Translations under genes and position numbers: made by a program | Shown: in pieces, positions 46,697 to 58,496 of the stretch | How the letters are laid out: each line of letters begins with the position of its first letter | Numbering within the stretch: the stretch's first letter is position 1 | Source of the DNA: Adiantum capillus-veneris | Lineage: Eukaryota > Streptophyta > Polypodiopsida > Polypodiales > Pteridaceae | DNA length: 64,000 bases | Assembly (NCBI GenBank): GCA_014529385.2 | Contig: CM043971.1 | Location: forward strand, 86,876,840-86,940,839 | Direction of reading: 5' to 3' | The notes under the pieces: model-generated | Told to the model about the DNA's origin: nothing | What the model saw: the letters and a program-made list of their open reading frames with translations, nothing else | Database searches by the model: none

Positions 46697-46835
46697 ATCC
46701 TCCCCTATGTGGGTTTTGGTTGCATATCGCTCACATGATCCTCCCCTCAAAACACACTAGGGTGAGGCACACAAAACACAAGCCTCCCCTTGAACACAAA
46801 GCTGCCTCCCCTAGACACAAAGCGTGTAGGCACAC
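46697..46835 (-). promoter_or_regulatory. Array of four polypurine-tract-like motifs
   Basis: On the minus strand AGGGGAGG occurs four times in about 120 bp (ctaggggaggc, caaggggaggc, tgaggggagga, ataggggagga), the last abutting the LTR start. Confidence 0.5.
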
Positions 46836-47133
46836 AAAATATCAGGGTGTAGGCACATACACAAGCCGTCCCTGTCACAAATAGAGCGTAAGGTACAATC
46901 GAGAGAATGCTCACATCATAGTTTGTTTGCTGTGTCATAAAATCTAATATCTAACCAACCCAAATGATTTTCTCATATTAAACTGGTCACTCAATGTGGG
47001 AGAATAAACAGGAACAAGCATTAAGATATAGACATGTGCTTATGGATCTATCTCAACAAGGGGTCAATGGTAAAGGGGCCCAAATGAGAGATGGTCTATC
47101 AAAGAGAAAGGCTAACCAATGGAGCAAAGACCT

Positions 47134-47322
47134 TAGGGTTAGCTTCATTCAAGACCTCCAATAATGAGTGTAAAAGTCCTTTGACCGTAGGTAAGCTAGG
47201 GTTAGCTCCATTGAAGACCTCCAATAATGAGTGTAAAAGTCCTTTGACCTTAGGTAAGATAGGGTTGTGCTTGAGGTGGGAACCCGGCCCAAGACTAAGG
47301 TGATTGAGGTGCTTGATGATTG
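47134..47322. repeat. 63-bp tandem repeat, about 2.1 copies plus GCTTGAGGT tail
   Basis: tagggttagct...ggtaag units start at 47,134, 47,197 and 47,260 (partial). After this, short gcttgaggt / gattgaggtgcttga motifs recur to about 47,410. Confidence 0.85.
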
Positions 47323-48319
47323 AGGTGCTAGAGATGCTTGAGGTGCTTGTTCTGCTGAATGACTAATGTGCTTGAGGTAATTTGTTGTGCTTGCTTGAGA
47401 TGCTTGTGGGAACACCCCCAAGCTAGAAGTTCTTTGTCATGCTTGATGAGTAAGGTGCTTAAGCACATAAAGTCAAAAGTATCCCTACATAAGAGGGGGC
47501 GAGCCCATATTGTAGGGGCTAGTGAGAGAACACACACACACACACACACTCAAGGTAGCCCTAAGCCTTAAGAGGCAGCAAGGACACATGTCAAGCTCCT
47601 ACCCATGTTGCCCTCATGGTGTGCATGAAGCCTATTGGTTGGCCACCCAAGGGGTCCAATGATAATTTAGGATATTTAATTAATTGTCTTTGCATTTAAC
47701 AAGTCCTCTCTCTCAAAGGGGAAAGGGGGGCACTTGTCCCAAGGCTACGCTTGTTGCTTGTAATGCCTCCTGCTTGTGATTGGCTAGGCCTGGAGGGGTC
47801 CAATGAGCTTTGCATGAGCTTGAAGGGGGGGTCGACCAAAGCAAGTGAGGGGGTTTCTTAGGGGGTATACTCTCCACACACACTCACACACACTCTCATT
47901 ATGTAATGTGCAAAGTGCAAGAGCTCCCTCTCCTTCTCCAAGCAAGTAGAAGTTGAGAGCCTACACCAACACTCTTGGTTAGGGAGTGCAAATCCAACAA
48001 AGAGCCCTGCTTCAATGCTTAAGCTTGTCATCTTTTCCTTCTTCATTACTATGCTATTATCTATGCTAGCAAGAAGAGTTATGATAAGTGAGGAGCTAAT
48101 TCTTTCTCCTATGAAATGTTTCTTCTTCCTCTTTCCTACCCTCATTGCCTACTAGCTCTCTCCACCTTCGAAGGTGTTTGAGGTCTTGGGATTGAGGCTT
48201 AGGATAGTTAAAGGTTTCTTCAAAGTTTATGTTATGATTGTGATGCATGAAGCTTTCCATCTTCATTGCATCACCTAGGTCACAAGGAACACAAATATTG
48301 TATTGTAACAAGTCTCTCT
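47323..48319. other. No gene seen; (AC)n at about 47,530-47,550
   Basis: Low-complexity flanks, AC dinucleotide runs near 47,530 and 47,875-47,895. Open minus-strand frames here (47,858-48,145 and the N-part of 48,096-48,479) show no family features. Confidence 0.4.
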
Positions 48320-48726
48320 TAATGGGAGAAATCGTAATACAAATGCTATTGGAGGGGGGACCCAAGTCTATCCATGGGAATACAGGAATATGGACAATAG
48401 TCGACAGGTTTAGCAAACAAGTAGACTTTATTCCTATCAAAAAGACTATTAAGGCACACCAAATGGCAACTCTCTTCATATCTTAGATTTTTAAACTCCA
48501 TGGATTACCAACATCCATCATGTCGGATAGAGATCCTAGAATGACCCAGTAATTTTGGGAAAGGACTCTTTGAAAATCTAGGAACAAGATTGAATTTCTT
48601 TTTGGCCTATCACCCACAAACGGATGTCCAAAGTGAGATAGCCAATGTTACAATACTCGATATACTCGAGACTTATGTTACCAAAGTAGATCAACGCTCA
48701 CAATGGGTCAAATACTTACCTCTTGT
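48320..48726 (+). pseudogene. Gypsy integrase fragment (family A)
   Basis: SIHGNTGIWTIVDRFSKQVD, FIPIKKTIKAHQMATLFIS, then IFKLHGLPTSIMSDRDPRM (second catalytic Asp), a frameshift, and FFLAYHPQTDVQSEIANVTI with the catalytic Glu in QSE, then QWVKYLPLV. Two stops in the first part. It is cut at 48,726 inside the block that normally continues EYAYN by the end of the element B LTR. Same family as 6.2-7.4 kb. Confidence 0.8.
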
Positions 48727-50442
48727 TGTGAGGTCACTGCCCCTTGTCGAGAGAAGCAGATCACCTTTGATAGGTCTCCAATCCTGACAAAGAAAAACCA
48801 ATGGACATTGCCTTAGCTACTACGTACTTACGAGCATGAACCGTTAGTGAAGGATTGGTCCTATCTTGCTATGGCAGAGCGTGACCACCATAACCCTATC
48901 TAAAAACTATCTATAATCAATTATACCTAAAGGTATAAATCTTAGAGTGACCAACCCATGCACTTTTTTCCCCATGTTTCAGAAGCACAGCCGCCGCCAA
49001 GGTTTGTCTCTTTTTAGATTTATGACTATTAAAAAATACAATTTCTAGCATTGGAAAGTTACCCGACTCATCGGGTCCACCCATCCATAGAATGATACCA
49101 CGAGGGTATCATTCTCCCACTTTCCACACTGCACTCATCCTTCTTTGTTATCTAATTACTACCACACTGTTTAAACATACATGCTCCTTTAGTTTATTTA
49201 TGATACTTGTTCGTTAAAACAGTCCTTCAAACAGTACTACAAACAATAGTCAAACAAGAAGTTGTCCAATTTAAAACCAACAACCCTTGGATTTGGTTCA
49301 CTTAAGAATCTTTATTGGCGCTATTATGTCTGATCCGTATACACATTATTTATAAAAACCCTTGTCATCATGAGCATCCCATACCACTCGACAAGTACTC
49401 ATTCTGCTAATCTAGTAGTACTCCTACCACAACAACAACGGTGCCAATCTGAGTGTCATTCTCACGCCAGAGCAAAACAAAACTACAGTATCCAGCTAGG
49501 CTAATCTGGACGCACTCCCACCATAACATCAGCGGTGCCATCTTGGGCGTCATCTCACGCTTGACAACTGCCACATAGTGCCAATGCTAATAAGTAGAGA
49601 GACTTGAGAGAAACCATACCGAAGGTTTTGGACAACCATTCTTTCCTATAGAAAGCAGTTCAACCCAACATTCTTTCCTACTTATCAAACATATGCCGAG
49701 TTTCTTGGGGTTAAGCCCCTTGGTTTCGGTCTCTGTTTTCTTTTCATAAGGTAAATAATATATTTCTATGGTCTCGCATATGCAACGATGCATAACTTAA
49801 AACTGCAATACTAACCTGTACCATAGCTCCGATTGATCCGATTGGTGGAGACATAGCATGTTCCACAGGAGTTCCCCCGTTACTTGTACCGGCTTCATGA
49901 TCAGTAGCGCCTTGGGTTCGAGCACACTTTGGAGCCTTTTTTTTGTACTACACTTAGATTATACACTTAGAACTTTAAATTGGTCAATTTCCCTAGTAAT
50001 CTCCTTGAAAGCTAGGGTCATTTGTACATATAAGTAACCTTGTTATTTTTCTTGAATATTACTTTACTAAAATTTTCCAAAGAGATTTTGTAATTTGAAC
50101 CCTCGCCAACTCGAATTCACACTTAGTGTTGTTGTAGTACATCTAATTTCTATATATCAAAACATTTCCTAATCTTAATTAATCAAAAAATAAGTGTGTA
50201 AACTACGAGTGAAAGTTTAGAAATGCATTACCTTTATGCATGACATTTCTAATCCAGTTCTAAATTCAATTTCTATACTTCAACTAAATCCATTTTTGGT
50301 ATTATTCAAAATACTAATTTATCTAATTTGACAATTAAATTGGTGAATGGGAATTTCATCATGCATAATAAGAGTGTGATGAGTACTCTTATGTATTAAC
50401 TTTCAATTAACTATACACAAGTTAATAGAAGATGTACTAACT

Positions 50443-51038
50443 AGAGAGAGTATAGAAAGATTAGAGTAAGAGAAAATATACATACACATCTTTTCAAAAG
50501 ATAATTGAATCTTACTAATCTATTAAAGAGATTAGAGTAAGAGATAACACACAAACATCATTCTTAAAGCTAATTGAATCTTACTAATCTATTAGAGAGA
50601 TTAGAGTAAAAGATAACACACACACATCATTCTTAAAGATAATTGAATCTTACTAATCTATTAGAGAGATTAGAGTAACAGATAACACACACACATCATT
50701 CTTACAGCTAATTGAATATTACTAATTTATTAGAGAGATTAGAGTAAAACATAACACACACACATCGTTATTAAAGATAATTGAATCTTACTAATCTATT
50801 AGAGAGATTACAGTAAGAGATAACACACACACATTATCCTTAAAGATAATTGAGTCTTACTAATCCATTACAGAGATTTAGAGTAAAAGATAGCACACAC
50901 ACACACACATATCCTTCTTAAAGCTAATTGAACCTTACTAATCTATTAGAGATCGAGATTATAGTACAAGAGAACATCCTCACATCATTTCTAAAGCTAA
51001 TTGAATGCTTAATTAATACGCACCTTACTAATCCACTA
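50443..51038 (-). repeat. 69-bp repeat array in 3' LTR, 8 units
   Basis: Units of about 69 bp containing attagagtaa, gataacacacacaca, cattcttaaag, aattgaatcttactaatcta. I count eight units, the outermost being most diverged. The array lies between the TATA box and the exon-like segment, i.e. in the transcribed leader. Confidence 0.9.
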
Positions 51039-51150
51039 GAGTTTTTGCTCTCTTAGTGGTTTGTGGACGCCTTCTCTCTGAGAGACGTGGCGGCACTTCG
51101 TGAGCACTATAGAAGCAATCTCTATGTCTAAAGTGTGAGTATGGATGCTC

Positions 51151-51158
51151 TATTTATA
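51151..51158 (-). promoter_or_regulatory. TATA box in 3' LTR of B
   Basis: TATAAATA on the minus strand; the corresponding site in the 5' LTR (59,069-59,076) reads CGATAAAC and is destroyed. Confidence 0.65.
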
Positions 51159-51726
51159 ACAGAAAAGAGAACGTCCAGCTTTTTTTTCAAAAAATTGAAT
51201 GTTATTATTATTTATATTTTCTAAAATTCATATCCGCATTTTTGGTCCCCTTGTGGTACGCATCAGCTTGACCAATTTGTCCTCATCATCAAGAGATAAG
51301 GCCACACAGCCCCCCCTCATTAATATTAGTCAAGACTAGCCTCTCCTTTCATGTGACAGTGTGTCCCACTTTCTCCCCTCCTATGTGAGTCCAAGTGAGT
51401 CCATGTGTATTCTTTTGTCTTCATTTATTTTATTTATTTCCTTAATGATAATTTTCTTTACATTTTTAAGTTAAACTTTACAATCTTATACTAACTTTAC
51501 ACCAGTAAGAGAAAATTCTACAATCAGTAAATGAGTATTGTAATAAGCTAGACAGTCTTTTGTATAGCTAAACATGTCAGAATTTTGTAGCGTAAATTTT
51601 TAATTCTAGGTTTTCTCAGCCTACAATTCATAATTTGAACTTGAATATCTTAAATAATGAGTGATGGTTAAAAAAATTCAAATGCGTAATAGAAGTTGTG
51701 TGAAACTCGGAAGTAGAGACCTTACA

Positions 51727-51737
51727 ATCTTCCCAAC
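51727..51737 (-). promoter_or_regulatory. Polypurine tract of B
   Basis: GTTGGGAAGAT on the minus strand, directly before the LTR start and just after the chromodomain frame ends. Confidence 0.7.
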
Positions 51738-51755
51738 GTAGAATTTGAGATGCAC

Positions 51756-52147
51756 TCATCTCAAGAACAGTGAAGGGTAATCTTTCAGAAGGGTTATCTC
51801 ATCTTCCCAAGTAGCATCTTCTACAGGGAAATCATTCCATAAGATAAGATGTTCTTTGATAGATCTATTCCTAACCTTTCTCTCTCGAGTTTGTAGGATA
51901 GTATCAGGTTGGAGCTGTAGAACATCTTGAGCAGGTAAAATGATTTTCTCATCATCAAGGACATGGTCACGGTTATGTACGTAAGGTTTTAATAGACTTA
52001 CATGAAATACATCATGCACTCTGAGATGGGAAGGGAGTTTTAGTTTATAAGCTTGATCATTGACAACCTTGATTATTTTGTAAGGTCCACAATATCAGTA
52101 GCTAAGCTTCTTATACCTTCCGAGAGACAGATTGCTCTTTTTGGGCT
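51756..52147 (-). pseudogene. Element B integrase tail and chromodomain
   Basis: HDVFHVSLLKPYVHNRDHVL (conserved end of the integrase), then ILQTRERKVRNRSIKEHLIL, WNDFPVEDATWEDE and LLKDYPSLFLR, a chromodomain-like block (the W..W..E pattern with DATWE). Chromodomains of this clade bind modified histones and steer integration. The piece 52,147-52,020 joins it to the core in another frame, with a stop near 52,100. Confidence 0.8.
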
Positions 52148-52927
52148 TTACTTGTAAGAAAACACTTTGTCACCTTCCTTGAAAATCCGATCAGATCTTT
52201 TCAAGTTGGCGTACTTCTTTTGTTGATCTTGAGCATCTTGAATATCCCTTCGAATAGCTTTGTTTTGAGCTTCCATTTCTTCGAGCATTTTATTTGAGGC
52301 TTCTAACCTTATAGTGGGGTCAGAAAAGTTAAGATGTGATAAACATTCTTGACCATAAAGAGCATTAAAAGGTGTCATTCTAATATTTCTATGAGTAGAG
52401 GAATTGTATGCATACTCTACCAAGGGTAGGTATTGAATCCACTTGCGAGGTTCTCTATTGCAGTAGGCTCTAAGGATGTCTTCAATTACTTGATTAATTC
52501 TTTGAGTCTGGCCATCAGCTTGAGGATGACAAGTAGTACTAGAACATAACTGGGTTCCAATAGCTTGAATGAATGATACCCAGAACTTTGAAGTAAACTT
52601 GGCATCACGATCGATGACGATCCTCGTCGGTAAACCATGAATTCTACAAACCTCCTTCACAAACAGACGAGCAATATCTGAAGCTGTAAAGGTTGTCTTG
52701 ACTGGGATTAAGTGAGCCACTTTAGTAAGCAAGTCGACTATGACCATGATTGAATCATAGCCAGCTTGGACAGAAGGAAGCCCGGTGATAAAGTCCATGC
52801 TAATACATTCCCTTTTCTTTTGGGGAATATCTAAAGGATGTAATTTACCTGGCATCTTTAGTCTCTCTGCCTTAATCCTTTGACAAGACAAACACTGCTT
52901 GACATAGCAAAGGACATCACCCTTCAT
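52148..52927 (-). pseudogene. Element B integrase core
   Basis: 259 uninterrupted codons. CLSCQRIKAERLKMPG is the end of the zinc-binding part; DFITGLP gives Asp45, RIVIDRDAKFTSKFW gives Asp106, and HPQADGQTQRINQVIEDILR has Gln142 where the family has the catalytic Glu (QTERVN). Spacing 106 to 142 is the expected 35 residues, so the D,D-35-E triad has become D,D-35-Q. Otherwise a full-length core. The zinc-binding HH part lies just upstream (to about 53,050) in a broken frame. Confidence 0.85.
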
Positions 52928-53056
52928 ACCTTGCCAGTGGTAACTTTTGCAAATTGCATTGATGGTTTTGGCATAACCTGGATGTCCTGAAGTTGGGCCA
53001 TCATGTGCTTCATATAAGATAGAATTCCGTAGGGTAGAATCCTTAGGTATGCATAG

Positions 53057-53707
53057 TCAATTCCTATCGTAAATTTTTCCATCTTCTAAGGAGTAATGTA
53101 GAGGTTTAGGCTGATTTGATGATACCCTCTCTTCACATAGGATACTAGCAAGCATCTGGTAATCTGCATCTCTGACAGCAGCATCCAAGACCTTGTCTAA
53201 AATAGGGTTGTTAGCCATGGAAATTGCCCCCAGAAAAGCTTTACGGCTTAGGGCATCTTCCACAACATTATCCTTACCTGGTCTAAATTTAATATCAAAA
53301 TCATATTTGTGCATGATCTCTATCCATCTCCTCTCTCTCATGTTAAGGTTAGGTTGGGTAAAAATCCACTTAAGGATCTTGTGATCTGTTACCAACTAGA
53401 ATTTGCATCCCAATAGATAATGTCTCCATAGCTTGAGAGCGTGAATAACTGCTAGCGATTCTAAATCATGTGTAGCATAATTCACTTCATGAATCCTAAG
53501 CTTCCGAGAAGTGTAAGCCACAGGTCTTCCTTCTTGAGTAAGGAGTACTCCTCCTAATGCAAGGTTACTAGCATCTGTGATCACCTCAAATTCTTGGGTG
53601 AAGTATGGAAGTTTTAAGAAAGGTTCTGAAGCAATATACTCCTTAAGGTGTTTGAAGCAAGATTCATGTTCTTCTTCCCAAAGTATCGTAGCTCCTTTCT
53701 TTAGCAA
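53057..53707 (-). pseudogene. Element B RNase H
   Basis: [20 protein letters not shown] (catalytic Asp), [20 protein letters not shown] (Glu), [14 protein letters not shown], then after one stop [40 protein letters not shown] and VEDALSRK. One TAG at about 53,396 splits it; otherwise colinear. Confidence 0.88.
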
Positions 53708-53797
53708 GTCGGTTAGTGGTGCAACTTTAAGAGCATATTATTGTACAAAGATCCTGTACCACCATGTGTTACCTAAGAACCCTCTTACTTCGGTTTG

Positions 53798-54480
53798 TCA
53801 TGTGGGTTGAGGCCATTCCACAATATCCTTGACTTTGTCAGGGTCCACAGAAACTCCTTCACGTGAAATGATAAACCCTAAGTAATAGACCTTAGGGGTA
53901 AAGAAGGTACATTTGCTTTTCTTTGCATACAACTTATTTTGGCATAAAATCTCTAATGCTTTCCTAACATGTCTTTCATGCTCTTCCTCTGATTTGGAAT
54001 AAATTAAGATATCGTCAAAGAATACTAGGACAAATTCATCCAAGAATTCTCTAAAGATATCGTGCATCAAACGATTGAAAGTTACAGGAGCATTCGTAAG
54101 TCCGAAAGCCATCACTGTAAATTTGTAATGACCATAACGTGTGTTGAAAGCCGTTTTGGAGATTTTAGCTTTCTAGATTCAAATTTGATGATAGCCAGAT
54201 CAAATATCGATCTTTGAAAATATTTTGGCTCCATGTAATCTATCCAACATCTCATCAATACGAGGAATTGGATATTTATTCTTGATGGTAACCTGATTTA
54301 AGCCCTTATATCTATGCAAAGTTGAAGAGAGCCATCCTTTTTCTTTTGGAAGAGAACAGGTGCACCCCATGGAGATGTACTAGGTCGGATAAACCCTTGC
54401 TCAATCAACTGCTTGAGCTGCTCCTTGAGCTCTATAGCCTCTAGAAGTGACATCTTGTATGGCGCTCTTGAGATTTATTC
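53798..54480 (-). pseudogene. Element B reverse transcriptase
   Basis: Minus strand from 54,480: [59 protein letters not shown] (first catalytic Asp) in several frames with stops, then the open piece 54,115-53,798: MAFGLTNAPVTFNRLMHDIF, LVFFDDILIYSKSEEEH (FFDD replaces the usual YxDD with the Asp pair kept) and VYYLGFIISREGVSVDPDKV. RT blocks are complete in order. Confidence 0.88.
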
Positions 54481-54699
54481 ACTACCTGGAAAAAATTTGA
54501 TTTCATGGTCTACCTCTGAACTACCTCCTTAGGTGGTGGTAGTTCAGAAAGTTCAGCACGGGGAAAACATCCGAAAATTCTTCTAGCGACATTGGTTCAG
54601 GGTTGGAAGAAGATTTTTCTACTTTGTTTAATTTGACTACAAAAAATTGTTGACCCTTACGTAACCGTTTCAAAAGACGATTAGCTTTGACCAAGTAAG

Positions 54700-55100
54700 A
54701 TTTTGGTCATCCATTCTGGCCTTGAGTAGTGACTTCTTGACCTTGGTTGTCCACAAAAGTAACAATGGATATTGGCATTATGACTGACTAACCAATCTAT
54801 TCCAAGAATTCCATCATAGATTCCTATGGGTAAGGTTCAAAAGGTAGCAGAAGTAGAGTATTCTCCCAACTTGAAATCTATTTTTCCCACAGTGTACTGA
54901 GATAAAACCTCCTTTCCATTGGCTAATTCAACTTGCATCTTTCTTGCAAGGTGTTGATTAAGTCCTAACCTCCTTAAACATTTAGGTGACAAGAAAGAAT
55001 GAGTACTGCCACAATAAATAACAAGCTCAAAATTTTCACCTTGGTGATTTACAGGTGTTTGAATGACAACATATTATTGTCTTGCTCTTGGGTTATCAAC
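54700..55100 (-). pseudogene. Element B protease
   Basis: LVIYCGSTHSFLSPKCLRRL occupies the place of the aspartic protease active site, normally D-S-G-(A/S)-TH-F; here Asp and Ser read Tyr and Cys. Followed by LGLNQHLARKMQVELANGK and KIDFKLGEYS. Same frame as gag but separated by stops. Confidence 0.65.
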
Positions 55101-55199
55101 TGCAGAATATAGAGTTTCTCTTTCCTCTTATTCTTCTCCCAATGTTGGTTCTTTTATGATAGCATTGACTCTGGAAGCCATTCTGCTCCCTCGACCTCA

Positions 55200-56018
55200 T
55201 CCTCCATTTCTTCCTCCACGATTTATTATTTGACCTCGCGCTCAGGCTTGATTAGGTATGTTTGTTGCAGATACTCGCCTAGGAAATACATTCCTGGGAT
55301 GTCCTAGCTCGTTGCATTCATAGCATCTAAGATCTGCATTTTGAGCTCCATTTGCTGAAGCTGCAACTATCGGATGAGTTTGTTGAACTGGGTGAATTTG
55401 CCTTTGGTTCCACATCATAGGTCATCCTCTCCTTCTAGCATTCCTTACATTTCCATTTTGTACCCTTTGAGAGTATGACATCTCTTTAGCTAAGGGTTTA
55501 GCTCTTAAAAGAGCATCTTGCAAATTTACAGGCCTCATGGCTTCTAGACGAGTATTTAAAGGAGCATTTAGCCCTTGGCAGAAATGGGATACTTGTTGAT
55601 CTGCGGTCATTGGCGGAGCATAGCACCTAAGAGCTACAAATTTGGAGTAGTATTCTTCCACTGTAAGATGAAACTGACGTAACTTGAAGAATTCATTCAT
55701 CTTAAGGGATTCGTGTGCAGGTGGAAGATAACGTCCTTTGACAACATACTTAATGTCTTCCCAAGTTTGAGTGTTTTGAGCTACTTCATTATCTTTGCAG
55801 TGTTGTTTCCACCAAAGCTTTGCATCCCCCATGAGACGAAACATAGCGAACATTGCTTGGTTATCGGGAGTAGTACCAGCAATAGCAAAATAATCCTCCA
55901 TCTCTTTGAGCCACACTTCTGCATCGCACTCAACTAGGGCTCCTTCCCCCTTGAAAGAGGGGAGTTTAGCTTGCTTGAGAAGTAGATTTTTCTCTTGAAT
56001 AGATGTGTACACCGCACT
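55200..56018 (-). pseudogene. Element B gag, second exon
   Basis: Open from about 56,018 to 55,422: AKLPSFKGEGALVECDAEVW, LKEMEDYFAIAGTTPDNQ, FRLMGDAKLWWKQHCKDN, TWEDIKYVVKGRYLPPAHES, MNEFFKLRQ, VEEYYSKFVALRCYAPPM, FCQGLN. This is the retrotransposon gag domain. After a TGA at 55,422 the frame goes on to a knuckle CYECNELGHPRNVF, with Phe in place of the last Cys. No ATG precedes the gag block: the frame is preceded by a splice acceptor (tatatttcacag) at 56,019. Confidence 0.8.
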
Positions 56019-56812
56019 CTGTGAAATATAAATTAAGTGAAATTTTATTTGATACAGTAAATTTAATCCACTTTAAGACAAGACTTGATGAAACAATAGT
56101 ATAGGAAAAAGTCAATATTGATCCAAACTTTATTCATATAAACACTATTTGCTACCAAGGTTGGTAGTCTTTAGGTGCAAGGCTTTGAAATATTCCTATA
56201 TTTTGAGTTTAGTGACTACAAAAGGATAGGTTAAAGGATCAAAATAATAAGTTTCCTTTGACCCTTGAAAGCTACAAGATACACATATGGGTTGAATCCT
56301 ACCACCATGGATAGATTTTGTAACTTGGTTAAAGACCCATTGATTCTCCTCCCAAGGTAATGGTAGCATCCGGATTCTTAGTACCAATGAAAAGATAAAC
56401 TTTGATGACTTTTAATTCCTCCACCCATCAAAGTTTCTTAAGGTTGGTAGCCATGCACCATAGCATCAATGGTATAGATTCCTCCAAATGGACTCCAGTT
56501 GATGCCCCATCCTCTATGCACCCTCAGGATAGGTGGTGCAAACACCCTATCAAAAATCATCATCACCCTTTTTCGAAACTGATAATTTGGTGATTGGCAT
56601 GCATTTTCAAAGATGATGGTGAACACTTGGATTTTGTGGTAGGCCGAATGAGCACTTTCCTGTATCAGGAAAGTTCAATCCTCAATACCATATAAACATT
56701 CAAAAAAAAAATCTTAGGTTTTTCTATTAGCTCAAACATTCACATCCTTCATCCTCCAAACATCAATCTAAACATGTCCTTAAGCTTTAACCTAGGCTCT
56801 GATACCAGTGTG
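56019..56812. other. Element B leader (inside the proposed intron)
   Basis: Non-coding between the primer site and gag; open frames at 56,196-56,626 are not supported. Confidence 0.5.
56795..56807 (-). promoter_or_regulatory. Primer-binding site of B
   Basis: TGGTATCAGAGCC on the minus strand, the exact tRNA-Met type site, one base from the LTR end. Confidence 0.95.
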
Positions 56813-57866
56813 AGGTCCCTGTCCCTTGTCAAGAGGAGCGGAGCACCTTTGATAGGTCTCCAATCCTGAGAAAGAAAAACCAACAGACATTGCCTTAGCT
56901 ACTACGTAGCTACGAGCATGAACCGTAGTGAAGGATTGGTCCTATCTCGCTATGGTGGAGCGTGACCACCATAATCCTACTTAAAAAATATCTATAATCA
57001 ATTATACCTAGAGGTATAAATCTTAGAGTGACCAACCTGTGCGCTTTTCTCCCCATGTTTCACAAGCACAGCCGCCAAGGTTTGCCTCTTTTAAGATTTA
57101 TGACTATTAAAAAAAACAATTTCTAGCGTTGGAGAGTTACCCGACTCATCGGGTCCACCCGTCCACATAATGATACCATGAGGGTATCATTCTCCCACTT
57201 TTCACACCGCACTCACCCTTCTTTCGTTATCTAATTGCTACCACACTGTTTAAACATACACGTTCCTTTACTTTATTTATGATACTCGTTCATCAAAACA
57301 GCCCTTCAAACAATATTACAAACAATAGTCGAACAAGAATTCTTTCAATCATAAACTAGCAACCCTTGGATTAGGTTCACTTAAGAATCTCTATTGGCGC
57401 TATTATGTCTGATCCGTATACACATTATTTATAAAAACCCTTGTCATCATGAGCATCCCATACCAATCGACAAGTACTCATTGTGCTAATCTCGACGTAC
57501 TCTTGCCACAGCAACAACGGTGCCAATATGGGCGTCATTCTCACGCCACAGCTAATCTGGATTCACTCCCACCATAGCATCAGCAGTGCCATCCTGGGCA
57601 TCATCTCATGCTTGATAATTGCCACATAATGCCAATGCTAATAAGTAGAGAGACTTGAGAGAAACCATACCGAAGCCTTTGGACAACCATTATTTCCTAT
57701 AGAAAGTAGTTTAACCAAACATTCTTTCCTACTTATCAAACATATGCCGAGTTTCTTGGGGTTAAGCCCCTTGGTTTCGGTCCGTGTTTTCTTTTCATAA
57801 GGTAAATAATATATTTTTATGGTCTCGCATATGCAATGATGCATAACTTGAAACTGCAATACTAAC

Positions 57867-57989
57867 CTGTACCATAGCTCCGATTGATCCAATTGGTGGA
57901 GACATAGCATGTTCCATAGCAGTTCCCCCGTTACTTGTACCGGCTTCATGATCATTAGCGCCTTGGGTTCGAGCATGCTTTGGAGGCAT
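57867..57989 (-). CDS. Putative first gag exon of B, inside the LTR
   Basis: ATG at 57,989 opens 41 codons (MPPKHARTQGANDHEAGTSN, then a Gly/Met/Pro-rich end PPIGSIGAMVQ) that stop exactly at a strong donor CAG|GTTAGT (57,866). Joining to the acceptor at 56,019 keeps the frame (phase 0) and supplies the ATG that the gag frame lacks. The intron would be 1,848 bp and would contain the LTR end, the primer site and the leader. The same exon and donor are in the 3' LTR (near 49,940-49,820), where the ATG has become AAG. MPPK-type starts are common for plant gypsy gags. Prediction only. Confidence 0.55.
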
Positions 57990-58496
57990 TTTTTTTGTAC
58001 TACACTTAGGTTAGACACTTAGAACTTTAAATTGGTCAATTTCCCTAGTAATCTCCTTGAAATCTAAGGTCATTTTTACATATAAATAACCTTGTTATTT
58101 TTCTTGAATATTACTTTACTAAAATTTTCCAAAGAGATTCTGTAATTTGAACCCTCGCCATCTCAGATTCACACTTAGTGTTGTTGTACTACATATAATT
58201 TCTATAAATCAAAACATTTCCTAATCTTAATTAATCAAAAAATAAGTGTGTAAACTACGAGTGAAAGTTTAGAAATGCATTATTTTTATGCATGACATTT
58301 CTAATTCAATTCTAACTTCAATTTCTATACGTCAACTAAATCAATTTTTAGTAATATTCAAAATACTAATTAATCTAATTGACAATTAAATTGGTGAATG
58401 AGAATTTCATCATGCATAATAAGAGTGTGATGAGTAATTTTATGTATTAACTTTCAATTAACTATGCATAAGTTAATAGTGAAGATGTACCAACTA

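Larger units (their letters stand above)
48727..51726 (-). repeat. 3' LTR of element B, 3,000 bp
   Basis: TGTAAGGTCTCTACTTCC start at 51,726 and CCTCACA end at 48,727 on the minus strand. Carries TATAAATA (51,151-51,158) and an array of 69-bp repeats. Pairs with 56,809-59,100. Confidence 0.92.

Noticed and set aside
48096-48479. 127-aa minus frame
   Set aside because: Shadow of the plus-strand integrase fragment.
50443-51038. CRISPR-like regular array
   Set aside because: The units are contiguous ~69-bp repeats without unique spacers and lie in an LTR.
57638-58018. 126-aa minus frame across the LTR
   Set aside because: Its residues do not match the exon-like frame and it crosses the donor site; only the 41-codon frame at 57,867-57,989 is considered.
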